Assembly: GCA_021827225.1 (NCBI GenBank)
Contig: JAKAXG010000045.1
Location: 1-13,371, forward strand
Reading direction: 5' to 3'
Origin: Actinomycetes bacterium
Lineage (GTDB): Bacteria > Actinomycetota > Acidimicrobiia > Acidimicrobiales > Palsa-688
DNA: 13,371 nt
The translations under genes were made by a program, and so were the position numbers. The notes beneath the pieces are model-generated. The model searched no databases, had not been told where the DNA came from, and saw only the letters and a program-made list of their open reading frames with translations. Each line of letters begins with the position of its first letter. The first letter of the stretch is position 1. Positions 7,233 to 13,069 of the stretch are shown here, piece by piece.

Positions 7233-7474
7233 CCGCCGGCGGGGAGCCGGCGGGCTGGTTGGCCGGCGAGTTGGCCGGCCGGTTGGGGTGCCGGCAGGCG
7301 GGCTGGGGGCCGGCAGGGGCGGCGGGCTGGGTGGCGCCGAAAGGTGGATCACCCCCTCCCCCGGCCATACGATCCACCTCTCGATCCCGCAGCCCGATCA
7401 GACGATGCGACCGAGCTACGGCCGGCTGACCCGCCGGCCACGCCGGCCCGCCGGCAACGCTGGGGCGCCCCGGC
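7233..7474. repeat. Convergent intergenic region with clustered GCCGGC palindromes and a GATC-bearing inverted repeat
   Basis: This gap between two converging genes holds ten GCCGGC hexamers in two groups: 7235, 7246, 7262, 7274, 7290, 7309 and then 7421, 7433, 7442, 7450. The left group sits in degenerate units of the type CCGGC-(n)-GGG/TTGG. The middle ~105 bp has none, but carries four GATC sites and a perfect 9-bp inverted repeat, AGGTGGATC (7342-7350) with GATCCACCT (7371-7379). GGGGCGCCCC (7462-7471) lies just past the crotonase stop. I see no gene here. Bidirectional termination is the simplest role. Confidence 0.6.
7342..7379. terminator. Inverted repeat (9-bp arms, 20-bp loop) between convergent genes, possible bidirectional terminator
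   Basis: AGGTGGATC and GATCCACCT are exact reverse complements. The loop is C-rich (accccctccccc) and there is no T-tract on either strand, so factor-independent termination would be weak. A protein-binding site is equally possible. Confidence 0.35.
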
Positions 7475-8254
7475 CTACCGGCCCTTGAAGTCCGGAGTCC
7501 GCCGCTCGAGGCTGGCCCGGGTGCCCTCGGCGAAGTCCTCGGTGCTGCGCAGGCGGATCTGCTCGGCGTCCTCCCGGCGGGTGATCCGGGCCACCTCGTC
7601 GGCCAGGTGGCCGCGCATGGTCTGGCGGATGGACCGCACGGCGAGGGGTGCCGACCCGGCGATCTCGGCGGCGAGGGCCCGAGCCGCCGGTCGTACCTCG
7701 GCCAGGTCCACCAGACGGTCGGCCAGGCCCCGGGCGTGGGCCTCCTCCCCGGTGATGCGCCGACCGGTGTAGAGCAACTCCAGAGCGAACTGCTGGCCGA
7801 CGATGGGCGGCAGGGTGATGCTCAGCCCGAAGCCCTGGTGGAACCCCAGCCGGGCGAAGTTGGCGGCGAAGCGGGCCTCCCGGGCCGCCACCCGGAAGTC
7901 GGCCGCGCAGGCCACTCCGAGGCCACCACCGATGGCCGCCCCCTGGACCGCCGCCACCACCGGCAGTGGTGCCCGGAACAGCCGGGCCGCCTGCTCGTAG
8001 AGTGACGAGGCCCCCTCCTCGGGAAGGGCCTCGGCTTCGCTCTCCTGGTGGAAGTCGGCGCCGGCGCAGAAGTGCTTGCCCTCCGAACACAGCACGATGG
8101 CCCGGCAGTCGCCGGCGGCCAGATCCTCGAAGGCGTCGGCGATGTTGCGGATGAGAGTGGCGTCGAAGAAGTTGTTCGGCGGACGGTGGATCTCGACCTC
8201 GGCTACGAAGTCCTCTCCGAGATCCGCGCTCACATCACCAAACTGCTTGGGCAC
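7475..8254 (-). CDS. Crotonase-superfamily protein (enoyl-CoA hydratase/isomerase-like) lacking both hydratase glutamates
   Basis: This 259-residue protein has the crotonase fold. GKHFCAGADFHQ (59-70) and GAAIGGGLGVACAADFRVAA (105-124) form the oxyanion hole that binds the acyl-CoA thioester. The C-terminal region has the usual helices (LLYTGRRITGEEAHARGLADRLV). When aligned by eye with rat mitochondrial enoyl-CoA hydratase, the two catalytic positions Glu144 and Glu164 fall on Gly113 and Phe133 (NFARLG in place of QPEILLG). Classical hydration is therefore unlikely; isomerase, hydrolase, decarboxylase or another reaction is possible. The GTG start is supported by GGGAGGA 4 nt upstream. The gene lies downstream of the DapC-like gene on the same strand, 101 bp away. 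Confidence 0.85.
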   Translation of the reverse strand: MPKQFGDVSADLGEDFVAEVEIHRPPNNFFDATLIRNIADAFEDLAAGDCRAIVLCSEGKHFCAGADFHQESEAEALPEEGASSLYEQAARLFRAPLPVVAAVQGAAIGGGLGVACAADFRVAAREARFAANFARLGFHQGFGLSITLPPIVGQQFALELLYTGRRITGEEAHARGLADRLVDLAEVRPAARALAAEIAGSAPLAVRSIRQTMRGHLADEVARITRREDAEQIRLRSTEDFAEGTRASLERRTPDFKGR

Positions 8255-8355
8255 TTTGTCCTCCCGTATCCGGCCTCATGGGGCGCAGGCTCTGACCGGC
8301 GAAGCTAGCCGGTCGGAGCCGACCGGCGGCCGGCCAGCCCGGAGGCGCCCACAGA
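8255..8355 (-). promoter_or_regulatory. Spacer between dapC-like and crotonase genes with competing hairpins and a putative -10
   Basis: On the minus strand the order is GCCGGTC (8327-8321), GACCGGC (8314-8308), GCCGGTC (8300-8294). The middle arm can pair with either flank, giving two mutually exclusive hairpins. The first hairpin extends to the near-perfect palindrome CCGGTCGG-AG-CCGACCGG (8309-8326). The loop of the second contains TAGCTT (8307-8302, minus), a plausible -10 that would give a ~40-nt leader with a good Shine-Dalgarno sequence. Termination after the dapC-like gene plus a fresh promoter is the simple reading. Confidence 0.4.
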
Positions 8356-9522
8356 TCAGGACCGCAGGGCGACCAGCCGGCGGCCCGCCTCGTCGAGCAC
8401 CTCCGGCCGCTTGCAGAAGGCGAAGCGGACCAGGGGGGTGGGCGCCAGCGGATCGGAGTAGAAGGCGGCGGCCGGGACCGCCACCACCCCGCAGCGGGAG
8501 GGCATCTCCCGGCACAGCTGCGCTCCGTCCAGGTAGCCGAGCGGCCCGGTGTCGACCACCACGAAATAGGTGGCGGAGGGGACGTGCACGGCGAAGCCGG
8601 CGGCGACCAGTGCGGCGCACAGACGGTCCCGCCTCTCGCGGAGGGACCAGGCAGCGCTGGCGAAGAACGAGTCGGACAGCCGGAGGCCGGCGGCGACCGC
8701 CGGCTGGAACGGGGCCCCGTTGACGTAGGTGAGGAACTGCTTCACCGTGCGCACCGCGGCGACGAGCGGGGCGGGCCCGGTCACCCAGCCGATCTTCCAC
8801 CCGGTGAACGAGAACGTCTTGCCGGCGCTGGAGATGGTCAGGGTCCGTTCGGCCATGCCCGGCCGGGTGGCGAGCGGCACGTGGTGGCCGTCGAAGACCA
8901 GGTGCTCGTAGACCTCGTCGGTGACGGCGATCAGATCGTGCTCGATGCAGATCCGGGCGATGTGGTCGAGTTCCTCGTCGGAGAAGACCTTGCCGGTGGG
9001 GTTGTGCGGCGTGTTCAACAGGAGCAGCCTGGTCCGCGGTGTCACGGCGGCGGCCAGATGGGCCGGATCGAAGGTCCAGTCGGGAGGCTGCAGGGGGATG
9101 GTCCGGCGCTGGGCGCCAGCCAGGGCGATGGCCGCCGTGTAGCTGTCGTAGAACGGCTCGAAGGTCAGGACCTCCTCCCCCGTCTCGCACAGCGCCAGGA
9201 CGGCGGCGGTGATGGCTTCGGTGGCCCCGGCGGTGACCAGCACCTCGGTATCGGGGTCGAGTGTCACCTGGTAGAAGCGCTTCTGGTGCTCGGCGACGGC
9301 CAGGCGCAGATCGGCGATCCCCGGTCCGGGCGGGTACTGGTTGACGCCCTCACGGATGGCCTTCACCGCGGCTTCGGACACCTCGGCCGGCCCGTCGGTG
9401 TCGGGGAATCCCTGGCCCAGGTTGATCGATCCGGTGGCCTCCGCCAGAGCCGACATCTCGGCGAAGATCGTGGTTCCCAGGCCCTGGAGCCGAGCGGCCA
9501 GGTAGGGCTGCCGTCGCGTCAC
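8356..9522 (-). CDS. dapC: PLP-dependent aminotransferase, DapC-like (N-succinyldiaminopimelate aminotransferase)
   Basis: This 388-residue class I/II fold-type I aminotransferase uses PLP. Lys235 in SSAGKTFSFTGWKIGW forms the Schiff base. NTPHNPTGKV (170-179) has Asn174, DEVYEHLVF (202-210) has Asp202 and Tyr205, and Arg366 in LVRFAFCKR binds the substrate carboxylate. The N-terminus TTIFAEMSALA...NLGQGFPDTDGP and the block VNQYPPGPG match, from memory, mycobacterial DapC, which makes N-succinyl-LL-DAP in lysine and peptidoglycan synthesis. Kynurenine or methionine aminotransferases of the same subgroup are the alternative. The GTG start has TAAGCC 6 nt upstream. AGGGAG directly abuts it, too close for a normal Shine-Dalgarno sequence. 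The gene is divergent from the Rpf-domain gene. Confidence 0.82.
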   Translation of the reverse strand: MTRRQPYLAARLQGLGTTIFAEMSALAEATGSINLGQGFPDTDGPAEVSEAAVKAIREGVNQYPPGPGIADLRLAVAEHQKRFYQVTLDPDTEVLVTAGATEAITAAVLALCETGEEVLTFEPFYDSYTAAIALAGAQRRTIPLQPPDWTFDPAHLAAAVTPRTRLLLLNTPHNPTGKVFSDEELDHIARICIEHDLIAVTDEVYEHLVFDGHHVPLATRPGMAERTLTISSAGKTFSFTGWKIGWVTGPAPLVAAVRTVKQFLTYVNGAPFQPAVAAGLRLSDSFFASAAWSLRERRDRLCAALVAAGFAVHVPSATYFVVVDTGPLGYLDGAQLCREMPSRCGVVAVPAAAFYSDPLAPTPLVRFAFCKRPEVLDEAGRRLVALRS

Positions 9523-9528
9523 CTCCCT

Positions 9529-9534
9529 GGCTTA
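9529..9534 (-). promoter_or_regulatory. Putative -10 element (TAAGCC, minus strand) of the dapC-like gene
   Basis: On the minus strand, TAAGCC is followed by 6 nt and the GTG at 9522. The position fits the leaderless pattern of the window, but the final T of the consensus is missing. Confidence 0.3.
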
Positions 9535-9575
9535 CCGAGTCCGCGCCGGGCCGGCAAGTCCGCCCTGACCGGGGC

Positions 9576-9591
9576 CGCGGGAACGCCCGCG
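9576..9591. promoter_or_regulatory. Perfect 6-bp hairpin (CGCGGG-AACG-CCCGCG) in the divergent region
   Basis: This exact inverted repeat with a 4-nt loop sits between the dapC-like and Rpf-domain gene starts. It could be an operator. It is short for a GC-rich genome, so chance is possible. Confidence 0.25.
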
Positions 9592-9596
9592 CCGAC

Positions 9597-9613
9597 GGGA
9601 GAAAAATTCTGCC
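9597..9613 (+). promoter_or_regulatory. A/T-rich interrupted dyad (AGAA-AAA-TTCT core) upstream of the Rpf-domain gene
   Basis: AGAAAAATTCT forms 4-bp arms around AAA, extended by GG/CC after one mismatch (17 bp overall). Its GAAAAATTCT is repeated exactly in the ahcY leader at 4336-4345. It lies about 25 bp upstream of the putative -10 at 9639, where an activator or repressor could bind. Confidence 0.4.
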
Positions 9614-9638
9614 CATTCCGTTGGCCGCGCCCATCGGC

Positions 9639-9644
9639 TAGCGT
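9639..9644 (+). promoter_or_regulatory. Putative -10 element (TAGCGT) of the Rpf-domain gene
   Basis: TAGCGT lies 11 nt before the TTG at 9656, so the transcript would have a leader of only a few nt. This near-leaderless layout supports the upstream TTG over internal starts. Confidence 0.4.
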
Positions 9645-9655
9645 TACCGCCCGTC

Positions 9656-10831
9656 TTGTTGCGCCTCGCCGAGCTTGTGCGAGCGGGCTCCTCGACCGGG
9701 AGGGTCGGAGACGGTCTCGCGAAGCGGACGATGGTCGGCCTCAGTGTCGCCGTTGTCTCATTCGGCGCGACCCTGTGGCCGGTGGTACCGGCGGCCGGCG
9801 CCGATCCCATCAGCTCGGCGAAAGCCCAGGTCAGCGCCCTGCAGAGCCAGGTGGTGGCCAGCGCCAGCCGCATACGGGACCTGACCCTGGCCTATGAGGA
9901 GGCCAACACCAGGGCCGCCACCCTGGCCCAGCAGGTGGCCACCGACCGGGCCCAGCTGAGCGCGCTGCAGGGCCAGCTGGACTCGACCAGGAACGCCCTG
10001 CGCCAGGAGGCGATACTCGGCTACACCGGCGCCGAGGCGAGCCCTCCCAGCGACACGCCGGTGTCCATCCGCGACGTGGCGGTGCGCGCCGAATACCTGC
10101 AGGTCGCCTCCGGCGACATCTCCAACACCCTGGACCGCTACCGCACGCAGCAGGCGGAGCTGGCGACAGCCGAATCAGCCCTGGCCGGGGAGCTGAAGGC
10201 CAGCAACGCGGCAGCGGCGGCGACCGCCTCCGCCCGCCAGCAGGCCCTGTCGGAGGCCACCTCGGTGCAGGATCAGCTCCAGCAGGTCCAGGGCCGCCTC
10301 GACCGGCTCATCGCCGACCAGGTCGCCGCCCGCCAGGCGGCCAACCGGGCGGCGGCGCAGGCCCGAGCGCAGGCCGCGGCCCGGGCCAGCGCGCAGGCTG
10401 CAGCCCAAGCTGCGGCGGCTGCCGCCGCAGCGGCGGCCCGCCAGGCTCCTCCCACCCAGGGTCTGCCGGTCAACGGCGGACTGGTGAGCGTGGTCCGCAG
10501 CGTGGTCGCCCCCCCGCCGGCCCCCGCGCCGACGGTCGTCCCCGCGCCGACGGTCGTGGCTGCGCCGGCGCCGGCGCCCAGTTCGGGCGGTGCAGGTGGT
10601 GTCTGGCTCCAGCTCCGGGAGTGCGAGTCGGGCGACAACTACCAGGAGAACACGGGCAACGGGTTCTACGGCGCCTACCAGTTCAGCGCCTCCACGTGGA
10701 CGGGGATGGGCTACCCGGGCCGTCCCGACCTCGAGCCCCCCGCCATGCAGGACCAGGCGGCCCAGAGGCTGCAGGCGGAATCGGGATGGGGCCAGTGGCC
10801 GGCATGCTCGGCCGCCTTGGGCCTGCACTGA
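9656..10831 (+). CDS. Secreted coiled-coil protein with C-terminal Rpf-type transglycosylase-like domain
   Basis: This 391-residue protein has four parts. A long basic n-region and hydrophobic stretch (26-42) end in VVPAAGAD, a likely signal-peptidase site after Ala49. Two heptad-like Ala/Gln/Leu-rich coiled coils follow (about 53-118 and 140-235). An Ala/Pro-rich linker (236-312) contains a perfect 18-bp duplication. The C-terminus is a resuscitation-promoting-factor fold: LRECESGDNYQENTGNGFYGAYQFSASTW, with catalytic Glu324, and Cys323/Cys384 as the likely disulfide. Rpf proteins cleave peptidoglycan glycan strands and help dormant cells regrow. The coiled-coil N-terminus recalls RipA/PcsB-type hydrolases, where such coils control activity. 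The TTG start is chosen for its near-leaderless promoter; GTG 9677 is an alternative. Confidence 0.87.
   Translation: MLRLAELVRAGSSTGRVGDGLAKRTMVGLSVAVVSFGATLWPVVPAAGADPISSAKAQVSALQSQVVASASRIRDLTLAYEEANTRAATLAQQVATDRAQLSALQGQLDSTRNALRQEAILGYTGAEASPPSDTPVSIRDVAVRAEYLQVASGDISNTLDRYRTQQAELATAESALAGELKASNAAAAATASARQQALSEATSVQDQLQQVQGRLDRLIADQVAARQAANRAAAQARAQAAARASAQAAAQAAAAAAAAAARQAPPTQGLPVNGGLVSVVRSVVAPPPAPAPTVVPAPTVVAAPAPAPSSGGAGGVWLQLRECESGDNYQENTGNGFYGAYQFSASTWTGMGYPGRPDLEPPAMQDQAAQRLQAESGWGQWPACSAALGLH
10522..10557 (+). repeat. Perfect 18-bp tandem duplication in the linker of the Rpf-domain gene
   Basis: CCCCGCGCCGACGGTCGT occurs at 10522-10539 and again, identically, at 10540-10557. It encodes two copies of a PAPTVV unit and stays in frame. 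The exact identity suggests a recent slippage event. Confidence 0.9.
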
Positions 10832-10853
10832 TCCGCCCACCCACCCGGATGTC

Positions 10854-10875
10854 CCGACCCGCCCCGGCGGGTCGG
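10854..10875 (+). terminator. GC-rich hairpin after the Rpf-domain gene
   Basis: CCGACCCGC (10854-10862) pairs perfectly with GCGGGTCGG (10867-10875) around a CCCG loop, 23 nt after the stop codon. There is no T-tract, as is common for actinobacterial terminators. A second, weaker inverted repeat (CCGGCGCG 10901-10908 with CGCGCCGG 10927-10934) follows. The rest of 10832-10970 shows no gene. Confidence 0.55.
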
Positions 10876-10952
10876 TAGCCGCCAGCCGCGCAGCCAGCCG
10901 CCGGCGCGACCGGGAGCCGCCGGCGCCGCGCCGGATCGGGCCTCAGCCGGGC

Positions 10953-10958
10953 TAGCCT
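10953..10958 (+). promoter_or_regulatory. Putative -10 element (TAGCCT) of the zinc-ribbon/maf/dus cluster
   Basis: TAGCCT lies 12 nt before the ATG at 10971, giving a leader of about 5 nt and no room for a Shine-Dalgarno sequence. The same hexamer precedes the mini-ORF at 6467. Confidence 0.45.
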
Positions 10959-10970
10959 GGCCGTCCAGCC

Positions 10971-11186
10971 ATGACCGCTTCCGCCACCGACGAACCTCTC
11001 GACCCTTTCGCCTGCCCGCGCTGCGGGACGACCGTGACCGAACGCTTCTGGGGTCCCTGCACCGCCTGCCGGGCCCAGCTGACGGCGGCCTACGGGTCGG
11101 CCGGCGCCGCGCCGGCGGACGTCGAGAGCACCCGGTATGAACCGGCCATGCACGTAGTGCCCAACCACGTGGCGACCAAGGATTGA
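10971..11186 (+). CDS. Small zinc-ribbon protein, function unknown
   Basis: This 71-residue protein has CPRC at 15-18 and CTAC at 30-33, spaced like a four-Cys zinc ribbon (CPRCGTTVTERFWGPCTAC). The rest is polar and Ala-rich and probably flexible. Similar short CPRCG...GPC..CR proteins occur widely in Actinobacteria without an assigned role. The ATG is preceded by a near-leaderless promoter. The TGA stop overlaps the TTG start of maf by 3 nt (TTGA), so the two are probably translated in a coupled way. It might bind RNA, DNA or a partner protein; nothing in the sequence decides which. Confidence 0.78.
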   Translation: MTASATDEPLDPFACPRCGTTVTERFWGPCTACRAQLTAAYGSAGAAPADVESTRYEPAMHVVPNHVATKD

Positions 11187-11863
11187 CCCGCCGGCTGATC
11201 CTGGCGTCGGCATCGCCGGCCCGCCGCTTCCTGCTGGAGTCGGCCGGGCTGAAGCCGGAGGTGATGGTCAGCCACGTGCCCGAGGACGGGGTCGACCATC
11301 TGACGCCAGCCCAGGCAGTGGCCGAGCTGGCCCGGCGCAAGGGACTGGCCGTGGCCGCCCGGCTGACGCCCGACCCGGCCCCGGCCCCGACCTCCGCCGG
11401 CCCCTCCCAGCTGACGCCCGACCCGGCCCCGGCCGCTGCCACCCCCGCCATGACGCCTGGCGCCGTGGTCGTGGCCTGCGACTCGCTCCTCGAGTTCGAG
11501 GGCGAGGCGTGGGGCAAGGCGGCGTCGGCCGAGGAGGTGATCAGCCGGTGGAAGCGCCTGCGCGGCGCCACCGGCCAGCTCCACACCGGCCACTTCGTGT
11601 TCGATACCGCCGGCGGGCGGTCGGCCGGGGAGACCGACACCGCCGTCGTCCACTTCGGACGGCCCTCCGACGCGGAGATCGCGGCCTATGCCCGGACGGC
11701 GGAGTCGCTGCAGGTCGCCGGCCCGTTCACCCTCGAGGGCCGCTCGGCGCCGTGGATCGACTCGATCGAGGGCAACTACGGCACCATCACGGGGATCTCC
11801 CTGCCTGTGCTGCGCCGGCTCCTGGCCCGGGTCGGGACGGACCTCCTGGACCTGTGGGCCTGA
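11183..11863 (+). CDS. maf: Maf-family nucleoside triphosphate pyrophosphatase with a low-complexity insertion
   Basis: This 226-residue protein starts LILASASPARRFLLESAG (5-22), the Maf S-x-S-x-x-R motif. VVACDSLLEFEG (96-107) carries the catalytic Asp100, followed by WGKAASAEEV, LRGATGQLHTGH and IDSIEGNYGTITGISLPVL (192-210). Maf proteins hydrolyse non-canonical or surplus nucleoside triphosphates to monophosphates (house-cleaning) and are linked to septum formation. The sequence follows the actinobacterial subtype (ACDS rather than AADT). About 30 extra residues rich in Pro/Ala (61-93) lie between the N-terminal helix and the catalytic strand and contain a 16-residue duplication. The TTG start overlaps the upstream TGA; the 3' end overlaps the dus start by 10 nt. 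Confidence 0.88.
   Translation: MTRRLILASASPARRFLLESAGLKPEVMVSHVPEDGVDHLTPAQAVAELARRKGLAVAARLTPDPAPAPTSAGPSQLTPDPAPAAATPAMTPGAVVVACDSLLEFEGEAWGKAASAEEVISRWKRLRGATGQLHTGHFVFDTAGGRSAGETDTAVVHFGRPSDAEIAAYARTAESLQVAGPFTLEGRSAPWIDSIEGNYGTITGISLPVLRRLLARVGTDLLDLWA
11362..11434 (+). repeat. 25-bp perfect direct repeat, 48 bp apart, within maf
   Basis: The copies at 11362-11386 and 11410-11434 both begin GCTGACGCCCGACCC and are identical for 25 bp. The offset of 48 bp is 16 codons, so the frame is kept and LTPDPAPA is encoded twice (from residues 61 and 77). The remainder of the second unit has diverged. Confidence 0.9.
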
Positions 11864-13044
11864 CCATCGGGCCCCTGTCGGTGGACCCGCCGGTGGTCCT
11901 GGCCCCCATGGCGGGGGTCACCAACCCCCCCTTCCGCCAGCTGTGCCGGGAGTACGGGCCGGGGCTGTACGTGAGCGAGATGATCACCGCCCGGGCGGTC
12001 CTCGAGCGCAACGAGAAGACCATGCGGATGGTGCAGCCTGCTGCGGGCGAGAAGCCCCACAGCGTCCAGCTGTACGGGGTCGATCCCAGCGTGATGGACG
12101 CCGCCGTGCGCATCCTGGTGGCTGAGGTCGGCGTCGACCACATCGACTTGAACTTCGGCTGCCCGGCGCCGAAGGTCACCCGCAAGGGCGGGGGCGCCGC
12201 CCTGCCCGCCCACCCGGTGCTGTACCGCCGGGTGGTCGGCGCCGCCGCCCGAGCCGCCGCCCGGGAGGGCGACGTGCCGGTGACGGTCAAGATGCGCATG
12301 GGCCTCGACGACAACACCGAGACCGCCGTGGAGGCCAGCCTCATCGCCGAGCAGGAGGGGGCGGCGGCGGTGACCCTGCACGCCCGCACCGCCGAGCAGC
12401 GCTACTCCGGCTCCGCCCGCTGGGATGCCATAGCCCGGCTGAAGGAGGCGGTCCGGTCGATCCCCGTGCTCGGCAACGGCGACGTGTGGGACGCCACCGA
12501 CGCCCTCGAGATGCAGCGGCGGACCGGGTGCGACGGGGTGGTGGTCGGGCGCGGCTGCCTGGGCAGGCCCTGGCTGTTCGCCGACTTCGAAGCCGCCTAC
12601 CGCAGCGCCACCCACCCCAGCGCCACGCACCCCGGCGCCACCCACGGGCAACCGGCCGGCGCCGGATCGGTCGGCTCGCCCCCGCCCTGGCACCCGGACC
12701 TGGGAGAGGTCGCCGCGGTCATGCTGCGCCACGCCCGCCTCCTCCTCGACTATCTCGGCCCCGGCGGCATCCGGGACTTCCGCAAGCACACCAGCTGGTA
12801 CCTGACCGGGTTCCCGGTGGGACCCGCCGTGCGGCGGGAGCTCAGCCAGGTGGGCAGCCTGGCCGAGCTGGAGGACCGCCTCGGCGAGCTGGACCCGGCC
12901 CTCACCCGGCCGCGGGAGGCCGCCCGCCTCCCCCGCGGTCACACCGACGGGCCCCGGCCGGTCGCCCTCCCCGACCGGTGGCTGGAGACGAGGGACGACC
13001 CGGCGCCGCCTGCCGGGGCGGAACTGCTCGTTTCTGGCGGCTGA
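11854..13044 (+). CDS. dus: tRNA-dihydrouridine synthase
   Basis: This 396-residue FMN/NADPH enzyme reduces uridines in the D-loop or elsewhere in tRNA. The N-terminus VVLAPMAGVTNPPFRQLC (14-31) binds FMN. Catalytic Cys103 lies in DLNFGCPAPKVTRKGGGAAL; Lys146 (VKMRMG), HAR (176-178), GNGD (207-210) and GRGCLGRPW (232-240) complete the FMN site. The helical C-domain begins near 283 with RDFRKHTSWYLTGF. Between barrel and C-domain is an unusual Ser/Ala/Thr/His/Pro-rich stretch (251-282) made from a 15-bp tandem repeat. GTG 11854 is chosen because the family N-terminus (LTIGPLSVDPPVVLAPM) starts there; CTG 11860 is an alternative overlapping the maf TGA. The extended frame further upstream is only overlap with maf. 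Confidence 0.93.
   Translation: MGLTIGPLSVDPPVVLAPMAGVTNPPFRQLCREYGPGLYVSEMITARAVLERNEKTMRMVQPAAGEKPHSVQLYGVDPSVMDAAVRILVAEVGVDHIDLNFGCPAPKVTRKGGGAALPAHPVLYRRVVGAAARAAAREGDVPVTVKMRMGLDDNTETAVEASLIAEQEGAAAVTLHARTAEQRYSGSARWDAIARLKEAVRSIPVLGNGDVWDATDALEMQRRTGCDGVVVGRGCLGRPWLFADFEAAYRSATHPSATHPGATHGQPAGAGSVGSPPPWHPDLGEVAAVMLRHARLLLDYLGPGGIRDFRKHTSWYLTGFPVGPAVRRELSQVGSLAELEDRLGELDPALTRPREAARLPRGHTDGPRPVALPDRWLETRDDPAPPAGAELLVSGG
12604..12648 (+). repeat. 15-bp tandem repeat (three units) within dus
   Basis: Units AGCGCCACCCACCCC (12604-12618), AGCGCCACGCACCCC (12619-12633) and GGCGCCACCCACGGG (12634-12648) encode SATHP-SATHP-GATHG. Units 1 and 2 differ by one base. The array sits in a surface linker and remains in frame. 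Confidence 0.9.
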
Positions 13045-13057
13045 ACGGCCGGCACAA

Positions 13058-13063
13058 CAGACT
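13058..13063 (+). promoter_or_regulatory. Possible -10 element (CAGACT) of the thioesterase gene
   Basis: CAGACT stands 6 nt before the ATG at 13070, in the same place as other leaderless -10 elements here, but its first T is replaced by C. It is a weak candidate. Confidence 0.2.
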
Positions 13064-13069
13064 GTGCCG

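Noticed and set aside
10919..10934. 16-bp repeat GCCGGCGCCGCGCCGG shared with 11100-11115
   Set aside because: Made only of G and C in a GC-rich genome, with no other support, so coincidence is likely.
11509..11853. N-terminal extension of Dus reading through maf
   Set aside because: The frame is open upstream, but the extra ~115 residues are Arg/Pro/Gly-rich and lie over the conserved maf coding region. The Dus family N-terminus begins just after GTG 11854.
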